Positions 50,180-60,315 of a DNA stretch of 64,000 nt are shown piece by piece (positions within the stretch are counted from its first letter, which is position 1; each line of letters starts with the position of its first letter). The stretch spans positions 1 through 64,000 of the forward strand of contig JARGPR010000008.1 of the NCBI GenBank assembly GCA_029210125.1, read 5' to 3'. The notes beneath the pieces are model-generated. The model was not told the DNA's origin. It did no database searches and saw nothing but the letters and a program-made list of their open reading frames with translations. Source of the DNA: Pseudomonadales bacterium (GTDB taxonomy: Bacteria; Pseudomonadota; Gammaproteobacteria; Pseudomonadales; JAHRWD01). The position numbers and the translations under genes are program-made.

Positions 50180-51394
50180 CTAGACGAACCATTTAAACAG
50201 AAGTATACCGGCACTTACGGCAGCACCTGTTAATGGCACCCAAAGCGGGTAAATTTGTACATTCACAGGATACGGATCTTTACGTTTAATACGATAAAGA
50301 GCAACATTAACCAGTACAAATATGGTTAAAATCAGGGCACTGGTCATCTCTGCCAGCTCAAGCAGAGGCAGGGCCAGCGCCGCCAATAATACCGCAATCG
50401 ATACCACTAAAGTCGCCACCACCGGAGTATGGGTGGTGGCAGACACTCTACCCAACCAGCTAGGCAGCCAGCCCTTATTCGCAAGACCATACAACACCCG
50501 GGCGGACATAATAATCTGGATCAATGCACCATTGACCACTGCAAACAGGCTGATCACCGTAATCCATAAAACAGAATCACCATTCCCGGCGATTCTGTAT
50601 ATGAGTGCTAACGGTGCATCACTTATCGCGAGCTGCTGAGGATTCACCACCAGGACCGCAGTAAGGCTCACAAGCACATAGATCAAGGTCGAAACAATCA
50701 AAGAGATAATGATAGCAAGGGGCATATTTCGTCGTGGCTGCTTGACCTCTTCAGCAATATTGACCATATCTTCAAAACCAATGTAGGCGTAGAAGGCCAG
50801 AAAGGCGCCGCTAAAAATAGCGATCATACCTACCTGACTGGAACTAATTTCCGCCAGCTGAAACGATTCTGATATCGACCCTAGATGATCTCTTCCAGCC
50901 CACACCACCATCACCAAACCAACTATTTCAATCACCGTAAGCAGTGCGGCAATGGTTACCGACTGCAGGATACCCCAGGCCGCAATCGAAAAAAGCGCGA
51001 CTACCAGTAGTACCAACCCGAAACTAGTTGAAATGGGAACAAGTTCATTAAGATAACCAACAAATCCGTGCGCAATAGCTGCTGAAGATACGCAACCTGC
51101 CAGCACCAATAGCAAACCAACGAGGGTCGCAAGCGAGCTAATACCAAAACCTTCAAATATATAAACCGATTCCCCTGCACTTACCGGGTAACGTGCGCTA
51201 AGTTCTGCGTATGTGAAGGCTGAAGCGGCCACAATTAGTGACGCGACGACAAAGGAAAGAGGAGCCCAAAAACCTGCGATACCGGCGACCTTGCCAACCA
51301 GCACGTAGATTCCAGCACCCAAAATATTACCCAGCCCGTAAAAAATAAGCAGCGGTAGCGAGACGGTTCTTATCAATGAAGGTTGTGAATTCAT
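50180..51394 (-). CDS. APC-family amino acid/polyamine permease
   Basis: The 404 residues have about twelve membrane segments of the APC superfamily, starting LPLLIFYGLGNILGAGIYVLVG, with the unwound helix motif GAGIYV and the YIGFEDMVNIAEEVKQP segment in helix 6 characteristic of this family. The substrate is not predictable; amino acids are likely. An in-frame ATG at 51424 adds ten residues; the start at 51394 is close to the conserved part. It lies just upstream of the AMP-phosphorylase-type gene (12 bases), so nucleotide/base salvage is one possible context. Confidence 0.88.
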   Translation of the reverse strand: MNSQPSLIRTVSLPLLIFYGLGNILGAGIYVLVGKVAGIAGFWAPLSFVVASLIVAASAFTYAELSARYPVSAGESVYIFEGFGISSLATLVGLLLVLAGCVSSAAIAHGFVGYLNELVPISTSFGLVLLVVALFSIAAWGILQSVTIAALLTVIEIVGLVMVVWAGRDHLGSISESFQLAEISSSQVGMIAIFSGAFLAFYAYIGFEDMVNIAEEVKQPRRNMPLAIIISLIVSTLIYVLVSLTAVLVVNPQQLAISDAPLALIYRIAGNGDSVLWITVISLFAVVNGALIQIIMSARVLYGLANKGWLPSWLGRVSATTHTPVVATLVVSIAVLLAALALPLLELAEMTSALILTIFVLVNVALYRIKRKDPYPVNVQIYPLWVPLTGAAVSAGILLFKWFV

Positions 51395-51651
51395 AACAAT
51401 CGGTTTAGCTACCCGGAATCGCATTTTTTCAACTGAGTTGTCAACCCAATCAATGGCTATCGCGTTATGTAGAGTCAGATATTGGAAACCCTTTTGTACT
51501 GCTTACTGTAAAGCTTTGCGGTACTGCTTACCTCATTTTTGTACGTAGGCCCATATCAATAAAAATATTTTAACCCAAATAAGCGCTGTGCGAGACCGGT
51601 AGAAATATTTCTCCAAAACGTTATCGGCGGCCCCAAAAAAGGTGTAATTAA

Positions 51652-53550
51652 ATGAACAGTTCCCGACCCGTTACAAATTCACGATGGCCGACTATTCTCA
51701 CTCAGCCATGCCGCTCCCGCCTCAGCAAACTATTCGCAGCTTCGATATTTGCAGCAGCACTGCCCCTTGGCATGACCGGGTGCGGCACGGGGACCTCTAC
51801 CGGAACAGGCGAAGGTAATCTCACCATATCGCTAACCGATGCACCGGGCGATTTTAGTGTCTACGCGGTGGATGTAACCTCGATCAGTCTAACCAAGCCC
51901 AATGGTGTTGAAGTTGAAACGTTACCCCTTACTACCACGGTTGATTTCAGCCAGTATGTGGATATGACAGAGTTTGTTAGCGCCGGTACTGTACCCTCCG
52001 GCGAATATACCAAGGGAAGCATGACGCTTGATTTCACCAGCGCCACCATTCAGGTAGAGGACCCCGATGGTAATCCCGCGACAGTCGGACAATTTGTGGA
52101 TACCGACGGCGGTCCGGTAACTACTATGAAAATTGGTATCACGCTGGATAACAAAAATGCGCTGACTATCGCACCAGGTATCCCTTCTCATCTTTCCATC
52201 GATTTTGATCTAAAAGCTTCCAACTCAGTTGATTTCACCGACCCGGACAATCCGGTGCTGACCATAGATCCGGTTCTGCTTGCAGAGGTAAACATCGAAC
52301 GGGATAAACCCCACAGGGTTCGCGGCCCGCTGAAAAGCGTCGATACTGATGCGAGCAGCTACAGGGTCATTCTGCGGCCTTTCCTTCACAAACAGTCCAA
52401 CGATACCCGTTTTGGCGAACTGGATGTAATCACCGATTCTGAAACGGTATTTGATATCGATGGTGCTAGCTACGTCGGCTCAGAGGGTATCACTGCAATG
52501 GCAGCGCTATCCAGGCTGAGTGCCACCCGGGCGATCGGTAATTTCAAAATGCATCCGCGCCGTTTTATGGCCACTCAGGTATTAGCCGGAAGCAGCGTCG
52601 AAGGTGGCGACCAGGATGTGGTCAGGGGAACCGTGATAGCACGCAATGACGATACGCTTACCATACAGGGCGCAACCTTGATTCGTACTGATGGCAGTTT
52701 TTCGTTTAACTCGAAAATAACGGTGCTGATTGCGGATTCAACTCAGGTCAAAAAGCAGCTTTCAACCACAGAGCATCATATCAACGCGATATCCATAGGC
52801 CAGCGTATCGCCATGTTTGGAACCATGACCGATTTAACCGAAGAATCTATGGTATTGGACGCGACCAATGGTACAGCCCGACTATTACTGACGGCGGTGC
52901 GGGGCAATGTTGCTGAACAGGTAGATCCGGGCACACCGGAGCTGGCAGTAGATCTACACTCGATCAATCGCCGCCGGGTTTCGCTGTTTGATTTCAGTGG
53001 CACTGGAGTGCATGCGGCTAATGATGCGGACGCGGCCTATTACCAAATCGATACAGGCACCCTCGATTTTAGCCAGTTTACCGTTGGAACTCCGATGTTG
53101 GCGCGGGGCTTTATCACCCCCTTTGGTACAGCTCCAAAGGATTTTAAGGCCCAAACTTTGGTGAATTTTCAGGCACTACCCGCCAACCTTGTGGTGATTT
53201 GGCGTCCAGCGGCGGTAGATGCATTTGAATCCATTGATAACACCGGCTTGATCCTTGATCTCAGCGACAGCGATAAATTCCATCACCTGAGCCAGGGCGG
53301 AATGCAAACTGACTTGACCACACTGGCAGGCCCGATAGAGATAAAGCCTGATAGCTCGACAGACGGAGCTTATGTTATCACCGAACATTCGGTTGGCCGG
53401 GTGGTTCACGACCGTTTTGAGGCCTTTGCTGAGGATCTTCAACACAGATTAAACAATGAAAAAACGACACGAAAAGTACATGCTCACGGAGAGTATGATG
53501 CGGGCACTCAAGAATTTGTAAGTAGTCGGATTTGGGTGGAGCTTAGATAG
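51652..53550 (+). CDS. DUF4382 lipoprotein
   Basis: The 632-residue exported lipoprotein has a basic start, a hydrophobic segment and lipobox GMTGC with Cys44, then a low-complexity GTGTSTGTGEG linker. A DUF4382 domain follows at about 55-215 (GNLTISLTDAPGDFSVYAVDV). The rest looks like several repeated beta-rich domains with DxVxG-type turns (DVVRGTVIARNDDTLTIQG). Function of DUF4382 is unknown; surface exposure is inferred from the lipobox. A good ribosome site (aaggtg) precedes ATG, and it ends at a terminator. Confidence 0.88.
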   Translation: MNSSRPVTNSRWPTILTQPCRSRLSKLFAASIFAAALPLGMTGCGTGTSTGTGEGNLTISLTDAPGDFSVYAVDVTSISLTKPNGVEVETLPLTTTVDFSQYVDMTEFVSAGTVPSGEYTKGSMTLDFTSATIQVEDPDGNPATVGQFVDTDGGPVTTMKIGITLDNKNALTIAPGIPSHLSIDFDLKASNSVDFTDPDNPVLTIDPVLLAEVNIERDKPHRVRGPLKSVDTDASSYRVILRPFLHKQSNDTRFGELDVITDSETVFDIDGASYVGSEGITAMAALSRLSATRAIGNFKMHPRRFMATQVLAGSSVEGGDQDVVRGTVIARNDDTLTIQGATLIRTDGSFSFNSKITVLIADSTQVKKQLSTTEHHINAISIGQRIAMFGTMTDLTEESMVLDATNGTARLLLTAVRGNVAEQVDPGTPELAVDLHSINRRRVSLFDFSGTGVHAANDADAAYYQIDTGTLDFSQFTVGTPMLARGFITPFGTAPKDFKAQTLVNFQALPANLVVIWRPAAVDAFESIDNTGLILDLSDSDKFHHLSQGGMQTDLTTLAGPIEIKPDSSTDGAYVITEHSVGRVVHDRFEAFAEDLQHRLNNEKTTRKVHAHGEYDAGTQEFVSSRIWVELR

Positions 53551-53593
53551 TTAGAAATCGTCTCCCGTTGGTCTCACTCTCCCGGGGAATTTA

Positions 53594-53620
53594 ACGGGTC
53601 CTTCGTGGCCCGTATTTTTT
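53594..53620 (+). terminator. Intrinsic terminator behind the DUF4382 gene
   Basis: Stem acgggtc / ggcccgt (with one G-U) around cttcgt, followed by attttttt-like T-run at 53615-53620. It precedes the convergent stop of the REC-EAL gene at 53625. Confidence 0.75.
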
Positions 53621-53624
53621 GCAT

Positions 53625-54803
53625 TTAGTTAGCGTGTTTTCTAGACCAGTCCAGCAGCACGTCGGCCGCCATAGGTTTGGCGATAAAGTAACCCTGAGCG
53701 TGGTCACACCCATATTCGAGCAGCATGTCCCATATTGCCTTCGACTCGATACCCTCAGCCACTACTTTCATATTTAACTCATGACCGAGCATGATGCAGG
53801 TCTTCGCTATCGCTCGTGCTTCCTCATCCATAACCATATTCATAACAAAACCACGGTCAATTTTAAGTTCAGTGAACGGAATCCGGTGCAGGTGAGAAAG
53901 AGATGAATACCCGGTACCAAAATCATCAATCGAAAGATCGAATCCTTTCATACGTAGACGGGTGAGAATATCCAGTGAGGTTACCAATTCGCCCATCAAG
54001 GTGCTTTCGGTGATCTCCAGGGTAAGTTGAGAAGGGTCACATTGGTGCTCCTCTAACATGCTCATCAGCTGCTCAGGCAGCCCCAGGCTGGTAATATTAT
54101 CTGCGGATATATTGATCGAAAGGTGCGGCGACAATTGTTCCGCATGCCATTTTTGACGGTCTTCAAGAACTGAACGCAGAACGTAGCTTGTCAACTGCTC
54201 CATGAGGCCATTCTTTTCCGCTACCGGAATAAACATATCCGGATATACCAGCCCACGTTCCGGATGTTGCCAACGGACCAATGCTTCAACCCCAATCAGT
54301 GACGACGTTTTCATATCCAATTGCGGTTGATAATGCACCAGTAATTGATTTTCTTGAATCGCGTTTACCACCTCCTGAGGGTGAGGTAACAATCTTTCTT
54401 GCACACCTTTAGGGTCATGATGAGATCTGAAGGCTGCAAACTGCTTTAACAATAAACGTTGCAGGCTCGGTATTTGAATCGGTTTGCTAAGCGTACCAAT
54501 CACATCCAGCGAATGGGCTCTAGCCAGCTGCTCTGCTGAATGTAGCACTCCACGGTCCTGACCGCTGATTAAAATGAGCGCAACTGAAACCTGATTAGCT
54601 GATAACGCTCGAATCACTTCAATGCCGTCAAACCCGGGCATATTAAGGTCTAGCAAAACAACATCTTCAACCCTGATGTCATGGGTAAGAAAATCTACCG
54701 CATGTATATATGTATGGGTTTTAAATCCAACCATCGACGCAGCGGTAGCTAGCATTTCGGCTACTAAAGGATCATCGTCAACAATGATAATTTCGGTACT
54801 CAA
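53625..54803 (-). CDS. Response regulator with EAL c-di-GMP phosphodiesterase domain
   Basis: The 392 residues comprise a receiver domain (about 1-120, phospho-acceptor Asp52 in LLDLNMPGFDG, Lys in LSKPIQ) and an EAL domain (about 140-385). The EAL motif is intact at Glu173-Ala-Leu175 (GVEALVRW), and further catalytic-site segments LEITEST, DDFGTGYSSL, ELKIDRGFV and VVAEGIE are present, so c-di-GMP hydrolysis is expected. The neighbouring hybrid kinase, separated by 218 bases and read the same way, is a plausible partner. Confidence 0.93.
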   Translation of the reverse strand: MSTEIIIVDDDPLVAEMLATAASMVGFKTHTYIHAVDFLTHDIRVEDVVLLDLNMPGFDGIEVIRALSANQVSVALILISGQDRGVLHSAEQLARAHSLDVIGTLSKPIQIPSLQRLLLKQFAAFRSHHDPKGVQERLLPHPQEVVNAIQENQLLVHYQPQLDMKTSSLIGVEALVRWQHPERGLVYPDMFIPVAEKNGLMEQLTSYVLRSVLEDRQKWHAEQLSPHLSINISADNITSLGLPEQLMSMLEEHQCDPSQLTLEITESTLMGELVTSLDILTRLRMKGFDLSIDDFGTGYSSLSHLHRIPFTELKIDRGFVMNMVMDEEARAIAKTCIMLGHELNMKVVAEGIESKAIWDMLLEYGCDHAQGYFIAKPMAADVLLDWSRKHAN

Positions 54804-55021
54804 CGTTATCTCTTCCGTCTCTCTAGTTGGATCGCCATAGAAGGGTATTTAACCCAGCAATTTGATCTTCCAACTGCTTGCCAGTTCAGATGCTCAGCAT
54901 ACTACGCGCCAGTTTGGCGGTACACCCGAAGTATAGTCAGCTATCTGTATTTTTGCCCAAGGGACCACAGCGCATTTGAGACAAGCTCCAACCTCGCGTG
55001 ATATGGGGCAATCACCAAGGA

Positions 55022-58000
55022 TTAGACATTCTTTTCATCTAGCAATCGTCGTACTCTCTCTATTAAAACCTTTAAGCTCACTGGCTTTGTTAGTAATTGC
55101 CGCTGCAAATTCAAATCCAGGTCATCGGGTCGATAATCACCGGTGAAGCCACTCACCAGCTGAATTTTTACGTTTGGAAACTGAAGTTTAACTTTTCTTG
55201 ACAGCTGGTAACCATCCATTCCCGGCATAATCACATCACTGATGAGAAGATCTACCGGCGTATCTTCCAGTATATCCAGCGCCTGCAGCCCATCCTCAGC
55301 GCAAAATACTTTATAGCCTTTTTCAGTTAGTAATTGCTGATTGATCTCTCGAATCGCGGGCTCATCGTCAACAATCAATATAGTTTCATTGCCTTCAAAA
55401 TTTGTGTTTAGGACCCGTTCTTCTCGCTCCGGCTCTACTTCATCGATGATACAACGGGGAAAATACAGATCAAAGCGAGTACCTAGTGTCGGGGCCGAAT
55501 CCACTTGAATAGCACCACCACTGCGTTGAACAAAACCATACACTTGACTCAAACCAAGCCCAGTTCCGCCCTCCCCTTTTGTTGAATAGAAAGGGTCAAA
55601 AATTCGTGCGCTAACCGTCGCACTCATTCCCTCACCATTATCGTCAATCGAAAACAATACATACTCACCCGCTGAGACACCAAGTTCGTTTGCTGCATCA
55701 GAATCCAGTGTCCGGTTGGAAGTGGACAATCTCAGCTGTCCCGCCCCCGCCATTGCGTGCATTGCATTGACAGAGAGATTTAACAGTGCGTCTTCAAATT
55801 CGCCCTTGTCGATTCGTACCAACCAGAGAGCGCTCTCTAAATCCATTATTAATGCAATGCGAGGGGTCAGGGTTTTCTCCAACATATCCCTTTCCTCTTC
55901 CAGCAACTCATTGATATCAACCACTTCAGATTGAATAACTTTACTGCGAGAAAAAGAGAGCAATTTATTAGTGAGATTAGCCCCCCGTTGACCTGCTTTT
56001 TGAATCTGCTCTACATATCGAATGAGATCGGGTTCCTTGAGCTTGCCCTCAAGCAGATCCACATAACCCAAAATCACTCCAAGCATATTGTTATAGTCAT
56101 GGGCGATGCCACCAGTAAGTTTCCCCAGGGCTTCCATTTTTTGGACTTGCCTAAGCTGATGCTCCTGCTGTTCAAGTTCGGTCACATCAAGGCATGAACC
56201 TACAAAACGCCTTTTACCCAATTCAGAAACAGGCAGCTCCGCAACCGACAAACGCATTGAAAACGTATCGCCATTTTTACGTGCAGCGGTCACCACCCGA
56301 TTAAACCCGATTATCTTAGCCTTACCTGTTTCGAGATAGCGGTGGAGATAGGAGTTATGCTGACTTCGATCAGGCTCAGGCATCAGCATCGCTATATTAT
56401 TACCTTTAACTTCATCCAGGCCGTAACCAAACAGAATTTCAGCGGAATGATTGAAACTCAATATAGTGCCAGCTTCATCTATAGTGATCACCCCGTCAGC
56501 AATATGATTAAGAATTTGATGTTGCTCAACTTCCTGGGCTTTTAACTCCGCTTCAATCCGCTGTTTGTCAGTGATATCGTTAATTAAAGAAGCGGCACCA
56601 ATAACTGCACCAGAGTCATCTGTGATGGGAGTGTTTTGCCATTGACAGTAAATCAACTGACCCGTCTTGGTTACATTTTGATTAATACTCGCTTCACCAC
56701 CGGACTGACTAACCAGTGCATCACGCAGTTCATCGACATATTTACGAAGGTGTTCGGGAACAATTAATTCGTTTGCGCTACGTCCCATCGCCTCCTCTTT
56801 GCTGTATCCAAATAATTTTTCAGCAGCTGGGTTCCAGTCTAGTACTTCAAGTTTTGGGTTCCATTCAATCAAGGCAAGTGGGTTTTGTTCACGAAAAAGC
56901 CGCATATGCTGTTCAGATATACGCACGGATTGCTCGAGCTGGAATCGTTCGGTGATATCTGTAGAGATACCTCCGACCGCATAGATTTCATTATGCTCAT
57001 CAAAAAGAGGATATTTGACCGAAAGGAAATGACGAACCCCATCCTCCTGTTCAAACTGCTCGACAAATTCCTGAGATACGCCAGATTCTATAACCCGGTT
57101 TTCATGAAGTAGATGTTGATCTGCACTTTCGGAATCCATAATATCGTAACTATTCGCTCCAACGATTTTTTCAAGTGGTAGCTGTAATAGTTCCGACACA
57201 TTTTCATTTGCCAATAGAAACCGGCCCTGCAGATCCCGGGTATAAATAACCGCAGGTGCGTGATCAATAATAGCCTGTAGATTTTTCTTTGAATTTTCTA
57301 ATTGCGTGAACAGTTGCATCTGTTCAGTAATATCCACCGACATACCGCAAACAGCATAAATTTGATCATTTAGATCATACAAAGGAAATTTGGTTGTTAA
57401 ATATTTTCGGTTCTCTTCTGCAGTTTTAGCTTCATTTTGCCAGATAATCGTTTTCCCACTTTCAATCACCCGCTGATCTTCAGCCGCGTATTGATCCGCC
57501 ATATCTTTGTCAAACAGGTCGCGATCAGTAATGCCTAACAAGTCCTCATTTTTCATATTGAACGCACCCTCAAAGGCGCGGTTCACATCAACAAATTCAC
57601 CGTTGAGGTTTTTAATGTAAAGCAGCGATGGCATATTATCCATAACCGCTTCCAACAACTGGTTGCGATCAAAAAGCGTAGTTTGTAAACGGTAATATTC
57701 AGTATTATCTCTGAACACTAAAATTGCACCGCGTATGGTGCCATCTTCATTTTTAATGGGAGCCGCGCTGTCCGCGATATGATATTCTGACCCATCCTTG
57801 GATAGCAGGATCGTATTCTTATTGAGGCTTACCACCCGCCCTGTCGATAACACTTCTGCTACAGGATTGACAAGCGGCTCACGGGTACTGCTATCAACAA
57901 CGGGTAAAATTTCCTCCAGGGTTCTACCTTTCGCGTCGGCAAAGTTCCATGCGGTGAGGTTTTCAGCTACTGGGTTCATGCGAACGATTCGAGCATCGGT

Positions 58001-58879
58001 ATCAGTAGCAATCACTGCATCGCCAATACTATCGAGCATTAAAGATAAACCCTGCTCTCGGAAGGTAATTTGCTCAACGGCTGCGGTTAATTCACGCTGC
58101 TGTTTTTCAAGAAAAATATCAGACTTACGAGTCAAAAACTGAAAAAGACCAACGCTGTTTTGCAAGCTATCGGTGTCTCTTTCATCCACACCCTTTAGGG
58201 AAATATCCCAGACCAGTTGACTCAGGTTTTTCAGTCGTCTTTTATGCAGTATATAGGCAAGTACAGCCAAAAAAGCAGCGCCTAAGAGAAGAGGAACCAG
58301 TGTGGGTAGGAATCGACCTAAAAGGCCTGAGCGGGCTTGCTGTGTAACCCACAGTAAATCGACTTTCTTCACTAGAAAGCCGATATGATGCCGATGGGAG
58401 ATATCTTCCGCAAGAGCAAAAGAAACCGGCTGAAACAATACCCAATAATTGATTTCATCCAGTAACAGGGCCCTGTGCTGCTGAGCCCGCCGTGCCTCAT
58501 CCATGAGGTGCTCATATCCACTACCGACTAAACCTGGGAATATATTTTCAAAGGTTTTCCCTCTATCCGCAAAGGCGGTACTCGCGCGGACAATACCACT
58601 TTCATCAATCACCACGGCTTTAGAAATAGCAGGATCGATACCCATCACCGATACCTCTTCCTGCATCTGTTCGAATTCTTGTTTTTGAAGCAAATATTCA
58701 AGTATATTCTGAGATTTCACTGATTCAGAAATTTCTTTTCGGAACAGTTCGTTGCGTAAACTGTTCTCCAGTTGCAGATAATTCACGTAAAGAGCAAGGC
58801 CAGTTTGCAGCGTTAAAATAAGGATAATCAACCCTAAAGCAGCAACAAATACAGGAGGGCGAAAACGCAACAATTTCAT
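55022..58879 (-). CDS. Hybrid histidine kinase with five PAS domains and a receiver
   Basis: The 1285 residues have two membrane segments (about 12-33 and 190-211) bracketing a periplasmic sensor domain, then about five PAS domains (roughly 280-395, 405-520, 528-645, 655-770, 785-900). The dimerisation/phosphoacceptor region has His927 in GGIAHDYNNML, the ATPase N box is LLNLSVNAMHA, G boxes SIDDNGEGM and GTGLGLSQVYG. A receiver domain is at about 1165-1285 with Asp1215 in LLISDVIMPGMDGYQ. It follows a substrate-binding lipoprotein gene with two bases between, suggesting joint sensing. Confidence 0.95.
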   Translation of the reverse strand: MKLLRFRPPVFVAALGLIILILTLQTGLALYVNYLQLENSLRNELFRKEISESVKSQNILEYLLQKQEFEQMQEEVSVMGIDPAISKAVVIDESGIVRASTAFADRGKTFENIFPGLVGSGYEHLMDEARRAQQHRALLLDEINYWVLFQPVSFALAEDISHRHHIGFLVKKVDLLWVTQQARSGLLGRFLPTLVPLLLGAAFLAVLAYILHKRRLKNLSQLVWDISLKGVDERDTDSLQNSVGLFQFLTRKSDIFLEKQQRELTAAVEQITFREQGLSLMLDSIGDAVIATDTDARIVRMNPVAENLTAWNFADAKGRTLEEILPVVDSSTREPLVNPVAEVLSTGRVVSLNKNTILLSKDGSEYHIADSAAPIKNEDGTIRGAILVFRDNTEYYRLQTTLFDRNQLLEAVMDNMPSLLYIKNLNGEFVDVNRAFEGAFNMKNEDLLGITDRDLFDKDMADQYAAEDQRVIESGKTIIWQNEAKTAEENRKYLTTKFPLYDLNDQIYAVCGMSVDITEQMQLFTQLENSKKNLQAIIDHAPAVIYTRDLQGRFLLANENVSELLQLPLEKIVGANSYDIMDSESADQHLLHENRVIESGVSQEFVEQFEQEDGVRHFLSVKYPLFDEHNEIYAVGGISTDITERFQLEQSVRISEQHMRLFREQNPLALIEWNPKLEVLDWNPAAEKLFGYSKEEAMGRSANELIVPEHLRKYVDELRDALVSQSGGEASINQNVTKTGQLIYCQWQNTPITDDSGAVIGAASLINDITDKQRIEAELKAQEVEQHQILNHIADGVITIDEAGTILSFNHSAEILFGYGLDEVKGNNIAMLMPEPDRSQHNSYLHRYLETGKAKIIGFNRVVTAARKNGDTFSMRLSVAELPVSELGKRRFVGSCLDVTELEQQEHQLRQVQKMEALGKLTGGIAHDYNNMLGVILGYVDLLEGKLKEPDLIRYVEQIQKAGQRGANLTNKLLSFSRSKVIQSEVVDINELLEEERDMLEKTLTPRIALIMDLESALWLVRIDKGEFEDALLNLSVNAMHAMAGAGQLRLSTSNRTLDSDAANELGVSAGEYVLFSIDDNGEGMSATVSARIFDPFYSTKGEGGTGLGLSQVYGFVQRSGGAIQVDSAPTLGTRFDLYFPRCIIDEVEPEREERVLNTNFEGNETILIVDDEPAIREINQQLLTEKGYKVFCAEDGLQALDILEDTPVDLLISDVIMPGMDGYQLSRKVKLQFPNVKIQLVSGFTGDYRPDDLDLNLQRQLLTKPVSLKVLIERVRRLLDEKNV

Positions 58880-58881
58880 AA

Positions 58882-59970
58882 TTATTTACGCTGCTCTGAA
58901 GAATGGTGTTGTTGAGGGAACAGTGTCTTGACTTCAACTGGACCTGGTGTCATACCTTGCTGGAGCATCGAACTATAGAGGTGGGTTGCTGCTTTCAATA
59001 GTTCAGGATCTGAACCTTGCTGATAGCTTAAGAGTTGCTCATTCTGCTGCTTAGTTGGAAGTATTAAGCCATCATACGAAGCAAGTGTCTGTTCAGGGCT
59101 AAGCCCAATACGGCGGGACATAATATCAGCGGCTTTGTTGGGATGGGCTGAAAAATAATCCAGTGCCCGATACCATACATCTTGAATGCTACTGGTTATA
59201 CTGGGGTTTCGATTGAAAAATTGTTCTCGAACCACCAACACGTCAACTATTTCGCCTGGAATCTGAGTACTATCAAACAGCACATGTGCACCTCTCCGCA
59301 GCAGCGCGGTTTTTACCGGCTCAAAGGTAACCGCCGCATCAACCTGCCCTTGGGCGAAGGCTCGAAACTGCTTATCTATGGCCAGGGGCAGCACTTCGAT
59401 TTGGTCAACTGTCATTCCATTAAGTTCAAGCGCACGGCCCAGTACAAAAGCACCTAAGGCTGAGTTTTCTACCGCAATCTTTTTATCGATTAGTTCAGCA
59501 ATATTTTTGATGTCAGGACGCGCAACAATAGCATCGGCACCCGCTGAAACATCCATGACTAGCAGGATACGGGGGTTGTAACCCTGACTCAGCAGCAATA
59601 TCGCTTCATCCAAAGTCAGTGCAGCGGCATCAATAAGCCCATTACGATAGGCGCGCATTACCTGCGAAGCAGAGGAAAACTCGACCATCCGAACCTCTTG
59701 CTCGTTGAGGTAACCAAGTTCACGGGCCAGATAAAGCGGTTCATATCCGGGCCAAATATTGGTGCCAATCCGAAGCGGTAGATCCTCACTTGTTTGTGGG
59801 GTACAGGAAAGCGTAAAAACCGAAATCAACCCCACTAACAAAAGCGCCAGGCTCCGCGTTAGTCGATTCCCTCGCCACGTGGACACATTTTCCAGACCAC
59901 TTACCAAACCACCCCCTCTTCGATTAAAACTCAAAATCGTATTAACCATAATTTTTTTAGAGTTTAGCAT
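58882..59970 (-). CDS. NMT1/THI5-like substrate-binding lipoprotein
   Basis: The 362 residues carry a lipobox LSC with Cys56 after the segment SLALLLVGLISVF, then an NMT1/SsuA-type binding fold, LRIGTNIWPGYEPLYLARELG, LTLDEAILLLSQGYNPRILLV and VRPDIKNI-like domain. Such proteins bind thiamine precursors, nitrate, taurine or sulfonates in ABC uptake systems. No permease or ATPase is adjacent; instead the hybrid kinase follows after two bases. The first 55 residues are long for a signal; the true start may be TTG 59907 with ribosome site agaggggg, or GTG 59886. Confidence 0.88.
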   Translation of the reverse strand: MLNSKKIMVNTILSFNRRGGGLVSGLENVSTWRGNRLTRSLALLLVGLISVFTLSCTPQTSEDLPLRIGTNIWPGYEPLYLARELGYLNEQEVRMVEFSSASQVMRAYRNGLIDAAALTLDEAILLLSQGYNPRILLVMDVSAGADAIVARPDIKNIAELIDKKIAVENSALGAFVLGRALELNGMTVDQIEVLPLAIDKQFRAFAQGQVDAAVTFEPVKTALLRRGAHVLFDSTQIPGEIVDVLVVREQFFNRNPSITSSIQDVWYRALDYFSAHPNKAADIMSRRIGLSPEQTLASYDGLILPTKQQNEQLLSYQQGSDPELLKAATHLYSSMLQQGMTPGPVEVKTLFPQQHHSSEQRK

Positions 59971-60162
59971 GGCATTGCTATATTTTTAGTGAGGTTTGGT
60001 CGAAGGAATTAGAAACCAGACCTATTAAAGTCAAGTCAGCATTCACTAATAGGTGGGGGCACGGTCTCACCAAGGCCCCAAGCGACTGCATTTGAACGCA
60101 GTTCTAGATGTAAACGAAAAGACGGTTCTGAGATGGACTAGCTTAAGGAATCGCTCGAATTT

Positions 60163-60197
60163 CAAAAAAAAGGGCCACGTTATTTACGTGACCCTTC
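60163..60197 (-). terminator. Intrinsic terminator of the tRNA-Asn gene
   Basis: On the minus strand the stem aagggtcacgt pairs with acgtggccctt (one mismatch) around aaata, followed by eight T residues at about 60163-60170. It lies 26 bases past the tRNA. Confidence 0.85.
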
Positions 60198-60222
60198 TAA
60201 AAATAGCCTAAGCTATTGAATT

Positions 60223-60298
60223 TGGCTCCTCGACCTGGGCTCGAACCAGGGACCCAATGATTAACAGTCATTTGCTCTACCAACTGAGCTATCGAGGA
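60223..60298 (-). tRNA. tRNA-Asn (GTT)
   Basis: On the minus strand the 76-base sequence folds as a cloverleaf: acceptor arms TCCTCGA (60292-60298) and TCGAGGA (60227-60233), D arm GCTC AGTTGGTA GAGC, anticodon arm AATGA CTGTTAA TCATT with anticodon GTT, T arm CCTGG TTCGAGC CCAGG, discriminator G and an encoded CCA. It has its own promoter and terminator. Confidence 0.98.
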
Positions 60299-60315
60299 AG
60301 ATATTGAGGGCGCAG

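Noticed and set aside
60223..60298. tRNA-Asn as the integration site of an element
   Set aside because: No integrase gene is nearby and no duplicate of the tRNA 3' end was seen in the flanks.
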